From: Gammaproteobacteria bacterium
GTDB lineage: Bacteria > Pseudomonadota > Gammaproteobacteria > GRL18
Length of the DNA: 33,646 nucleotides
Direction: 5' to 3'
NCBI GenBank assembly: GCA_027012135.1
Contig: JALUZF010000085.1
Location: 1 to 33,646, forward strand
Position 1 is the first letter of the stretch, and each line of letters starts with the position of its first letter. The translations under genes were made by a program, and so were the position numbers. The notes beneath the pieces are model-generated. The model did no database searches. It was given only the letters and a program-made list of their open reading frames with translations, and was not told where the DNA came from. Of this stretch, positions 8,618 through 16,079 are shown piece after piece.

Positions 8618-11600
8618 GACTGAGTTTATTGCTGGTCAGCGATGGGTTAGTAATACAGAGATCCAGTTAGGTCTGGGGACAATTATTGACACCGACCTGC
8701 GAACTGTCAGCATTTATTTTGCTGCCGGAGATGAAACCCGTACCTATGCCAGAATGGATGCACCGCTGACACGTATAATTTATGCACCCGGTGAAACGGT
8801 CAACACCGTTGCAGGTCAGTCCGTAATCATTGATGAAGTGATAGAAACCGATGGTCTGGTTGCTTATCATGCTCATGACTGTTCCGGCAAGCCTGTTCAC
8901 CTCGCCGAACAGGAACTGGATCATTTTGTACAGTTCAACCGGCCTGCTGAGCGTCTGTTCAGCGGCCAGATAGACCCTGAATCCTGGTTTGAATTACGTT
9001 ATCAGACCATAGAACAGCTTAACCGCCTTTCTCATGATCCCCTCAACGGACTGACCGGCTGCCGTACTGCCCTGATCCCGCACCAGCTTTATATTGCCCA
9101 TGAAGTGGCCAACCGTTATGCCCCCAGGGTACTGCTGGCTGATGAAGTGGGTCTGGGTAAAACCATTGAAGCCGGGCTGATCATTCATCATCAACTGCTT
9201 AATGAACGAGCTCAGCGGGTACTGATTATTGTTCCTGAAAACCTGCAGCACCAGTGGCTGGTAGAAATGCTGCGCCGTTTTAACCTGATGTTCAGCCTGT
9301 TTGACCCGCAGCGCTGCCAGGCCATAACCGAACACCAGCAGGACAATGAGCTAAACCCGTTTTTAACTGAGCAGCTGGTCATATGTTCTCTGGAATTTCT
9401 TAACAGCAATGAACTCTGGGCTCAGCAGGCTCTGGACGGTGAATGGGATATGCTGGTCGTCGATGAAGCCCATCACCTGCAATGGTCGCCTGAAGAAGCC
9501 AGTGATGAATACCTGTTGATCCAGAAGCTGGCCTACCAGGTACAGGGACTCCTGCTGTTAACCGCCACCCCCGAACAGCTGGGTGTGGCCAGCCACTTTG
9601 CCCGCCTGCATCTGCTTGACCCTGACCGTTTTCCGGATCTGGATACTTTTGTCCAGGAAGAACAGGGATATCAGCGTATTGCCCATGCTATTGATGCCCT
9701 GTTGGGTAATGAAGCTTTTGATAATACGACTCACAGGCTCCTGGAACAGGTTTTGCTGGAACAGCCGGCCACACAAACTGTCTCCGAAAACAAACCAATC
9801 CAGACTGCCCTGAAGCAACTGATTCAGAACAATAATGCCCAGAAGCAGCAACAGGCCCGACAATGGCTGATCCAGCATATGCTGGATCGCCACGGTACCG
9901 GACGGGTACTATTTCGTAATACCCGCTCGGCTATTCAGGGTTTTCCTCAACGGCAGGTCTTTTTCCATCCACAGCCCTTACCTGATGATTATGAACAGTG
10001 TATTGTGCAGTTCAGCCAGGAGTTAAAGACACAGTCTGAAAACCCGTCTGAAAATAATCAGGCCGATGTTTTTTCCAGCCTGGTTTTATACCCGGAACTG
10101 CTGTATCAGCTTGCCCATAGTAACCATTTAGCGGATCAGGCCTGGTACCAGCTTGATCCCAGAGTTAAATGGCTGGCTGAATGGCTGCTGGACATTCGCA
10201 GCCAGGCAGATATTGACAAGGTACTGGTCATTACCGCTAATGCCCGGACCGCCGTTGACCTGGCCGAAGCACTGCACCGGCACCGGGGAATTCATTGTGC
10301 CACTTTCCATGAAAATATGAGCCTGCTGGAGCGTGACCGCAGCGCCGCCTTTTTTGCCGATATGGAAAACGGCAGCCCGGTGCTGATCTGCTCTGAAATC
10401 GGCAGCGAAGGACGAAATTTTCAGTTTGCCCATAAAATGGTGCTGTTTGATCTGCCCCTTAATCCTGACCTGCTGGAACAGCGCATTGGCCGGCTGGATC
10501 GTATAGGACAGACCGATACCATACAGATCCACATTCCCTTTTTAAGCGACAGTGCCCAGGAGATCCTGTGTCACTGGTATCATCATGGTTTAAATGCCTT
10601 TGAAAAAACCTGTCCCATGGGACATACGGTGTTTGAGCAGGTACAGCCGCAACTTTATCCCTTACTGATGCAGCCGCAGTGGTATAACGATTTAAGCAGT
10701 AATGAGCACTGGTTACAGTTATTAGAAAAAACTCAAACCCTGCATCATACCCTGGAACAGGCTCTTCATGATGGTCGTGATAAGCTGCTGGAGTATAACT
10801 CCTGCCGTCAGCCCCAGGCAGACAATTTATTAACCCAGGCAGAACACTCCGATGCACACAGTTCAATTTATCAGTACATGAACCGGCTCTTTGATGCCTT
10901 TGGCATTGAACATAATGAACACAGTGCCGGCAGTTATATTATTCAGCCCGGTGAGCATATGATAAGCCAGTTCCCCGGCCTGCCGGATGACGGTATGACC
11001 ATTACCTATCAGCGGGATATTGCCCTGGCTTATGAAGACCAGCAGTTTTTTACCTGGGAACACCCCATGGTCAGAACCGCCATGGACATGGTTCATAGCA
11101 GCGAAATGGGCAACACAGCCATCAGCACGCTTGAGCTTAGGAAAATGGAGCTCTCGATACGGGAATCATTAAGGCTGAAACCCGGTACCCTGTTAATGGA
11201 ATGTTTATTTATACTGGATACCAGCAGCCATCACGGCTTACATGCCAGCCGTTACCTGCCGGCGACACGGATCCGTATTCTGCTGGATGAACATGGGCAG
11301 GAAATTAGCAGCCAGCTCCCTCATGAGGCAATTCCTCCTTCTTCTGAAGCCATCAATAAACAGACTGCACAGCAGATTATCAGTATAAAAGAAGATACAC
11401 TGCGGAAGATGATTAAGCAGGCTGAGCAATGCTGTTCCCGACAGACACCTCAGGTTTTATCTGAAGCGGTACAGTCCAGTGAGGCTTTATTAAATAATGA
11501 AATAAACCGTCTGCAGGCTCTGGCTGAAGTCAACCCGGCCATACGTCCCGAGGAAATCCGTTTTTATCAGCAGCAACAGGTTTTATTACAGGAGCTGTTT

Positions 11601-11651
11601 GAGCATATTCAACCCCGACTGGATGCACTGAGACTTATCATTGTGACCTGA
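8616..11651 (+). CDS. rapA: RNA polymerase-associated helicase RapA
   Basis: SWI/SNF-type ATPase that binds RNA polymerase and helps recycle it after transcription. 1011 residues, slightly longer than E. coli RapA (968). The N-terminus GQRWVSNTEIQLGLGTI matches the family's tandem Tudor-like domain. Helicase motifs: DEVGLGKT (176-183), DEAH (283-286), LTATPEQLG, and in the second RecA lobe SEIGSEGRNFQFA and LEQRIGRLDRIGQ. GTG start; no better start is in frame and the opening MTEFIAGQRW aligns with E. coli MPFTLGQRW. The start lies inside a 7-bp repeat array. A DAHP synthase gene follows after 10 bp, probably in the same transcript. Confidence 0.95.
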   Translation: MTEFIAGQRWVSNTEIQLGLGTIIDTDLRTVSIYFAAGDETRTYARMDAPLTRIIYAPGETVNTVAGQSVIIDEVIETDGLVAYHAHDCSGKPVHLAEQELDHFVQFNRPAERLFSGQIDPESWFELRYQTIEQLNRLSHDPLNGLTGCRTALIPHQLYIAHEVANRYAPRVLLADEVGLGKTIEAGLIIHHQLLNERAQRVLIIVPENLQHQWLVEMLRRFNLMFSLFDPQRCQAITEHQQDNELNPFLTEQLVICSLEFLNSNELWAQQALDGEWDMLVVDEAHHLQWSPEEASDEYLLIQKLAYQVQGLLLLTATPEQLGVASHFARLHLLDPDRFPDLDTFVQEEQGYQRIAHAIDALLGNEAFDNTTHRLLEQVLLEQPATQTVSENKPIQTALKQLIQNNNAQKQQQARQWLIQHMLDRHGTGRVLFRNTRSAIQGFPQRQVFFHPQPLPDDYEQCIVQFSQELKTQSENPSENNQADVFSSLVLYPELLYQLAHSNHLADQAWYQLDPRVKWLAEWLLDIRSQADIDKVLVITANARTAVDLAEALHRHRGIHCATFHENMSLLERDRSAAFFADMENGSPVLICSEIGSEGRNFQFAHKMVLFDLPLNPDLLEQRIGRLDRIGQTDTIQIHIPFLSDSAQEILCHWYHHGLNAFEKTCPMGHTVFEQVQPQLYPLLMQPQWYNDLSSNEHWLQLLEKTQTLHHTLEQALHDGRDKLLEYNSCRQPQADNLLTQAEHSDAHSSIYQYMNRLFDAFGIEHNEHSAGSYIIQPGEHMISQFPGLPDDGMTITYQRDIALAYEDQQFFTWEHPMVRTAMDMVHSSEMGNTAISTLELRKMELSIRESLRLKPGTLLMECLFILDTSSHHGLHASRYLPATRIRILLDEHGQEISSQLPHEAIPPSSEAINKQTAQQIISIKEDTLRKMIKQAEQCCSRQTPQVLSEAVQSSEALLNNEINRLQALAEVNPAIRPEEIRFYQQQQVLLQELFEHIQPRLDALRLIIVT

Positions 11652-11661
11652 AACAGGTAAG

Positions 11662-12780
11662 ATGGACGTACACCATCACTCGCTATCAACCGTGAATCTG
11701 ACAGATTATTCTATGAATAACGAATACTTAAACGACACAAATATCATATCAGAAAGGGTTTTAATTCCGCCCAGTGAATTAAAACAAAAGCTGCCTCTCA
11801 GCCACACAGCAGAACAAACCGTTCTAAATGGACGTCAGGCCATTCGTGATGTGCTCAGCGGCAGGGATCATCGTTTAATCGTTATTACCGGTCCCTGCTC
11901 AATTCATGACCTGCAGTCCGCCCATGAATATGCCCGTAAACTCAAAGCACTCAGTGACAAACTCAGTGATACCCTGCTGATCATTATGCGTATATATTTT
12001 GAAAAACCACGCACGACCATCGGCTGGAAAGGACTGATCAATGATCCTCATCTCAATGGCAGTTTTGATGTCAGTCAGGGTCTGGAACAGGCCCGTGAAT
12101 TATTACTCTGGATGGCCGAACTGGAACTGCCCGTAGGCACAGAAGCACTGGATCCGGTCACCCCGCAATATTTAGCCGACCTGTTTTCCTGGACAGCTAT
12201 CGGAGCCCGTACCACCGAATCACAAACTCACAGAGAAATGGCCAGTGGTCTGTCCACCCCTGTTGGTTTTAAAAACGGTACTGACGGCAATCTTAATGTC
12301 GCTATTAATGCTCTGCACTCGGTCTCTGCACCTCATCACTTTCTGGGAATTAATCAGAAGGGTCAGGTCGTTCAGATAAGAACCCGAGGCAATCAGTACG
12401 GCCATATTATTTTACGTGGGGGAAAAACCAGTAACTATGATTCAGTCAATATCAGCCTGGCAGAAAAAGCCCTGGCGGAAGAAAACCTGCCGCAGAATAT
12501 TATGGTGGACTGCAGCCATGGCAACTCCAATAAACAGTATGATTTACAACCGCTGGTCGCCAGAGATGTAGTACAGCAGATCATTGAGGGTAATCAGTCC
12601 ATTATGGGCATTATGCTGGAAAGCCACCTTAATGCCGGCAATCAGTCCATACCGGATGATCTCAGCCAGCTTGATTACGGCGTATCAGTCACTGATGCCT
12701 GTATTGACTGGCAAACCACCGAAGCGCTTTTACGGGATATGGCAGAACGTTTAGCCCCTGTAATAAAGAATCGCCGTTAA
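11662..12780 (+). CDS. 3-deoxy-7-phosphoheptulonate synthase, class I
   Basis: First enzyme of the shikimate pathway, condensing phosphoenolpyruvate and erythrose 4-phosphate. 372 residues. VITGPCSIHD (74-83), IIMRIYFEKPRTTIGWKGL (106-124), GARTTESQTHREMASGLSTP, and VDCSHGNSNK are signature segments of the AroF/AroG/AroH type. It is a single-domain enzyme without a fused chorismate mutase. ATG start at 11662; another ATG at 11713 (MNNEYLND) is possible and closer to the E. coli length. Feedback specificity (Tyr, Phe or Trp) cannot be assigned by eye. Ten bases after rapA, so likely cotranscribed. Confidence 0.95.
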   Translation: MDVHHHSLSTVNLTDYSMNNEYLNDTNIISERVLIPPSELKQKLPLSHTAEQTVLNGRQAIRDVLSGRDHRLIVITGPCSIHDLQSAHEYARKLKALSDKLSDTLLIIMRIYFEKPRTTIGWKGLINDPHLNGSFDVSQGLEQARELLLWMAELELPVGTEALDPVTPQYLADLFSWTAIGARTTESQTHREMASGLSTPVGFKNGTDGNLNVAINALHSVSAPHHFLGINQKGQVVQIRTRGNQYGHIILRGGKTSNYDSVNISLAEKALAEENLPQNIMVDCSHGNSNKQYDLQPLVARDVVQQIIEGNQSIMGIMLESHLNAGNQSIPDDLSQLDYGVSVTDACIDWQTTEALLRDMAERLAPVIKNRR

Positions 12781-12785
12781 ATGTC

Positions 12786-13598
12786 TTACAGAGGGTACAC
12801 TGGATGTGGCTTTTTCTCTTTATAGTACTTCATCATCTGCGGTGCCAGAGCGCGTAACGTGGCCTGACGGTTACCCGGTGCCGGGTGAGTACTAAGAAAT
12901 TCCGGTGGATTGGCTCCGCCGACACGGCCCATTTTTTCCCATAGAGTAGCGGCCGCATAAGGGTCATAACCGGCTTTAGCCGCCAGTTCAATGCCCATTC
13001 TGTCCGCCTCACTCTCAGCCGTACGACTGTTGGGCAGTTGTATAGCCAGGTTGGCGGCCAGTGCAGCACCGGTTAAAGCCGCTCCCCGGTTGGAATCATT
13101 GGCCGCCACAGCAACCGCCATTAAACCAATCTGTGAAGCCATAGCCACCGACATTTTTTCTGCCGTATGATTAGCCAGGGCATGGGCAATTTCATGCCCC
13201 ATAACCTGCGCCAGTTCATCATCTGTGGGCTTTACCTTGTTTAACAGGCCGGTATAAACAGCCATTTTACCGCCTGCCATACACCAGGCATTAACGGTCT
13301 CAGGATCGTCAATCACTTTTACACTCCATTCCCAGTTTCTGGTTCTTGGGTAATCATGGATGGCCTGGGCAATTAAACGTCCGGTAATCTGTTTGACCCG
13401 TCTGGTTACAGCCGGATTATTATCAATTTTACCTTTATCGTCCAGCGGCTGAAGGGTTTTAACATAGGCTTCTTTAGAAGCGCTAATAGCCTGCTCCGGA
13501 GAAACCAGCATTAACTGTCGACGTCCGGTCGGACTGGTGGTACAGGCTGTAATGACTAAAACCAGTACTAACAGCGGTATAATAAATAAACGTTTCAT
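12786..13598 (-). CDS. M48-family metalloprotease lipoprotein (LoiP/YggG-like)
   Basis: Zinc endopeptidase of envelope quality control. 270 residues. Lipoprotein signal MKRLFIIPLLVLVLVITAC with lipobox ITAC and lipidated Cys19. Catalytic HEIAH at 135-139, third ligand in ESEAD (Glu197), and STHPAPGNR (236-244) as in E. coli LoiP. Residue after the lipid Cys is Thr, not Asp, so outer-membrane sorting is expected. It is the second gene of a two-gene unit, starting 8 bp after the DUF3820 gene ends. Convergent with the DAHP synthase, stop to stop in 5 bp. Confidence 0.93.
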   Translation of the reverse strand: MKRLFIIPLLVLVLVITACTTSPTGRRQLMLVSPEQAISASKEAYVKTLQPLDDKGKIDNNPAVTRRVKQITGRLIAQAIHDYPRTRNWEWSVKVIDDPETVNAWCMAGGKMAVYTGLLNKVKPTDDELAQVMGHEIAHALANHTAEKMSVAMASQIGLMAVAVAANDSNRGAALTGAALAANLAIQLPNSRTAESEADRMGIELAAKAGYDPYAAATLWEKMGRVGGANPPEFLSTHPAPGNRQATLRALAPQMMKYYKEKKPHPVYPL

Positions 13599-13606
13599 TA
13601 TTACAA

Positions 13607-13861
13607 TTATTCCTTAAATTGATTTTCTCTTAACGGCTTAAACAGATATTCCAGGCCATTAGTCTTAATTTCCAGCACAATAGCCAGCATCCTGCCCAGT
13701 TCACCCTCTGGAAAACCTTTATTGGCAAACCAGATCACATAAGGCTCAGGCAGGTCTATCAGCAGACGATCTTTATATTTGCCAAAAGGCATTTTATATC
13801 GAGCCAGCCTGAGTAGCAATTGCGGATCAGAAATCAGGGGTTGTTCTGGTATTGTTTCCAT
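13607..13861 (-). CDS. DUF3820 family protein
   Basis: 84-residue soluble protein. The core KMPFGKYKDRLLIDLPEPYVIWFANKGFPEGELG is characteristic of DUF3820, a family whose function is not established. No signal peptide. It sits directly upstream of the M48 lipoprotein gene (8-bp spacing), so the two are likely cotranscribed. ATG start; no clear Shine-Dalgarno. Confidence 0.85.
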   Translation of the reverse strand: METIPEQPLISDPQLLLRLARYKMPFGKYKDRLLIDLPEPYVIWFANKGFPEGELGRMLAIVLEIKTNGLEYLFKPLRENQFKE

Positions 13862-13997
13862 AATATTTTGCCATAGTAATGTCAGGTTTTTTTACACTTT
13901 ATATAGTTTACCCGATAACGTCTGTTTTGATTTTACTTAAATTATTGTAAAATATAAACAAATTATCCGGGGTATAAAACTTGCTTAAGATTTTAAT

Positions 13998-14882
13998 ATG
14001 TATACGAAAAAACCATTTAACTTGAGTACCTTGCTTCTGCTTGCTTTTATGCTCTCAGCCATAAGCACCCTGCTCTACGCCTATGAATCGCCTCTGCAGG
14101 CAACCATTGCCAAAGCTGAAACCGGTCTGATAGATGCCCAGCTTGAACTGGCGATTGCTTATGAACATGGTGAAGGGGTTGCCAGAGATCCGCAGAAGGC
14201 AGTAAACTGGTACTGTCGTGCCGCCCTGAAAGGCTCTGCAGATGCTCAACGCAACCTGGCCTGGATGTTTCTTAATGCCAGGGGTGTATCCAAAGATGAG
14301 GCGGTCGCGGTTCGCTGGTTCAGTGCAGCAGCTAAATCCGGTGATAATTTCTCAAAAAATATTCTGTCCCGTCTGGATACCGAACTTAAAACCAGCAAAA
14401 CCGTTTGTGATACCAGCACTATTCCCATGTGGGAAACCCGTCAATGCCGGGGTCAATGTCGTATAATTGTTAAACAGGCCAGTGAAATTGCCCAGGGGTA
14501 CAATATAGACCCCCGCCTGGTTCTGGCTATTATTCAGCAGGAATCCCGTTTTAATGCCAGGGCCCGTTCCCATAAGGGCGCCATTGGCCTGATGCAGCTG
14601 CTTCCTGAAACCGCCAGCCGTTTCGGCGTCAACAATATCCATAGTCCTGAACAGAACATTAAGGGCGGCGTACGTTATTTAAGCTGGCTGCTTAATGAAT
14701 ACCGGGGGGATGTCGCTCTGGCACTGGCCGGATACAATGCCGGAGAAAAAGCAGTAGATCGATATAAAGGCATTCCGCCATATAAGGAAACGCAAAATTA
14801 CGTTAAGCGTATTTTGAAAATCTACGGTAAAAAATACCATCCTTATGAAAAGTCTCTATCCTTTAACAGCCATTTTAAATAA
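13998..14882 (+). CDS. Lytic transglycosylase, Sel1 repeats plus SLT domain
   Basis: Peptidoglycan lytic transglycosylase, cutting the MurNAc-GlcNAc bond in the periplasm. 294 residues. N-terminal signal sequence (about 1-29, ending LLYAYES). Two Sel1-like repeats (about 43-78 and 79-115, with AYEHGEGVARDPQKAVNWY). Then an SLT domain (about 155-285): QQESRFNARARSHKGAIGL places the catalytic Glu at 182, followed by MQLLPETASRFG and ALAGYNAGEKAV. Four cysteines in the linker (73, 137, 150, 154) could form disulfides. Preceded by an AT-rich region with a plausible promoter; followed by IS remnants. Confidence 0.93.
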   Translation: MYTKKPFNLSTLLLLAFMLSAISTLLYAYESPLQATIAKAETGLIDAQLELAIAYEHGEGVARDPQKAVNWYCRAALKGSADAQRNLAWMFLNARGVSKDEAVAVRWFSAAAKSGDNFSKNILSRLDTELKTSKTVCDTSTIPMWETRQCRGQCRIIVKQASEIAQGYNIDPRLVLAIIQQESRFNARARSHKGAIGLMQLLPETASRFGVNNIHSPEQNIKGGVRYLSWLLNEYRGDVALALAGYNAGEKAVDRYKGIPPYKETQNYVKRILKIYGKKYHPYEKSLSFNSHFK

Positions 14883-14967
14883 TCGTAACCGTCAATTAAA
14901 ACCCACCTTCAAAAATTATCTCAAGCCGGTCAGACTATGATCTTCAATTCACAATCCGGAGAGATAA

Positions 14968-15276
14968 ATGACCCCAGCCAATTCAAAAGATGCTTCGATG
15001 AAGCTTCACATCTAGGCGTGCCAAGCCAGTAAATTAAGTTAGGCAGCCTATTGCCAACAACGTAATATCCCCACTCATATTTTTAGCTATTATCGTAAGA
15101 AACTGGGGTATGTTACGCCATCTAAAACAGACAGTGGCAATAACCAGCTCATTCCAGTCAACCTGCTGGCTAAGTCCATCAATTCAGAGTCAATAAAAAT
15201 AAGTCACACCAATGGTTTTAGTCTGGAAATTAATTCTGATAAGGATCTAAATCAGATAAAGCCTGTCCTGGAATGA
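14968..15276 (+). pseudogene. IS66 family TnpA (ORF1) remnant
   Basis: 103 codons in one frame, read through two in-frame TAG stops (15013-15015 and 15037-15039). The translation includes ACQASKLS-stop-AAYCQQRNIP and THIFSYYRKKL, which matches the helix-turn-helix region of IS66 ORF1 (consensus ASGLSQAAYCRQH...FSYWRRKL). The second stop replaces an expected Gln (CAG to TAG). GGAGAG precedes the ATG. It overlaps the TnpB remnant by ATGA, the usual IS66 coupling. GTAACCGTC at 14885 could be the left terminal repeat (weak). Confidence 0.8.
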
Positions 15277-15596
15277 CTCAGGACGGTTTCATGATAAATG
15301 GTATCCCAGTCAATCAGGTGTATCTGGTTTCTAGTGTCACTGATATGAGAAAAGCTACGCAGGGATTATCACTGTTTGTTTCAGAACAATTGGAGATGGC
15401 AGTGACTTTGTTTTTTGTAATCGCCAAAGGCGATAATCTCAAAATTCTCTATTGGGAACGTAATGGTTTCTGGCTTTACTACCGCACCCAGGAAAAAGGT
15501 AAGTTTCAGTGGCCGAGCGAAAAAGACCCACAAACACTTTCATTAACCCTGCGAGAAAAACAATGATTACTGGATGGTTTATCCTATACACAGCGC
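15273..15596 (+). pseudogene. IS66 family TnpB (ORF2) remnant
   Basis: Starts with VYLVSSVTDMRKATQGLSLF and later has GDNLKILYWERNGFWLYY and EKGKFQWP, all IS66 ORF2 hallmarks. Between about 15391 and 15433 the expected DFVFCNRQR sequence lies in another frame, so two compensating indels are present. A TGA at 15564-15566 replaces an expected Trp/Gln codon, and the frame goes on with LLDGLSYTQR. Homology ends near 15596, where an IS3 fragment begins. The transposase gene TnpC (ORF3) is absent, so the element is dead. Confidence 0.85.
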
Positions 15597-15716
15597 GTTT
15601 ACATCCAGTTCTCTGGCGACTACTGAAACCGACTTTACTGACTCGATAGCCAACTGTACTGCCGATTCTCTGAATTCCGGGGTATAGCTCTTTGCTTGTC
15701 TTGGTTTATCTGTCAT
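15597..15716 (-). pseudogene. IS3-family OrfA N-terminal fragment
   Basis: From an ATG at 15716 the minus strand encodes about 40 residues, with MTDKPRQAKSYTPEFRESAV followed by QLAIESVKSVSVVARELDVN. This is the N-terminal helix-turn-helix of IS3/IS911-type OrfA. It stops abruptly at the junction with the IS66 remnant. Upstream of the ATG (15717-15780) is an apparent IS end, read in the gene direction as TGTAGCTATACTATTCCGGA. Confidence 0.8.
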
Positions 15717-15780
15717 TTTGAACACACTCACTTTTTAAAAGTATTTTAAGTTGTGTGTCCGGAATAGTATAGCTACATCA
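15717..15780 (-). mobile_element. Left end of the IS3-family fragment
   Basis: Non-coding leader of the OrfA fragment. The outer part (TGATGTAGCTATACTATTCC on the minus strand) has the TG start and position expected of an IS3-family left inverted repeat. It abuts the broken IS982 gene at 15780/15781, as if the IS3 element had inserted there. Confidence 0.55.
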
Positions 15781-15856
15781 GTGTTTTCTCCCATTCAGGA
15801 TAAAAGACCTGGTTGAAATCATCGATATTACAATACAATTCATCTATAGTAGTCAC
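15781..15856 (-). pseudogene. IS982-family transposase N-terminal fragment
   Basis: GTG start at 15856 with AAGGAAC upstream. It encodes about 25 residues in frame, TTIDELYCNIDDFNQ then VFYPEWEKT, matching the typical IS982 transposase opening (TIDELYC.IDDFC..F.PEWEK). It is cut off at 15781 by the IS3-family end. Confidence 0.7.
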
Positions 15857-15962
15857 TTGCCTGTTCCTTGTTCAAATTCATTTGATTTGGTCATTAAATG
15901 ATCTGATCGAGAAACAGGCATTTAGTTCAATATTTTTTAGTTCTTATCCAGAGTTCAGGTTA
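15857..15962 (-). mobile_element. IS982-family left end with putative terminal repeat
   Basis: Leader of the IS982 fragment. On the minus strand it begins ACCTGAACTCTGGATAAG (complement of 15943-15960), which resembles IS982-family terminal repeats. The host sequence and the GGDEF-EAL gene start beyond it. Boundary is approximate. Confidence 0.5.
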
Positions 15963-16079
15963 ATATCTCATTTCAGGTTTGACACATTACGCCCTGTTTA
16001 CTAATCTCAGTACATGAGTTTTAAAATATCAGCGCATACTGTTAAGGGGGTTCTGTATCGATTCTTCTCTGCAAGATTC

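Larger units (their letters stand above)
14883..16013. other. IS graveyard between transglycosylase and GGDEF-EAL genes
   Basis: This 1.1-kb gap holds no intact gene. It contains remnants of three unrelated insertion sequences placed end to end: IS66 (plus), IS3 family (minus) and IS982 family (minus). Each is listed separately. About 50 bp of unassigned sequence remain before the GGDEF-EAL gene. Confidence 0.8.

Noticed and set aside
15813-16004. 63-residue plus-strand reading frame in the IS region
   Set aside because: It is antisense to the IS982-family fragment, which explains the sequence better.
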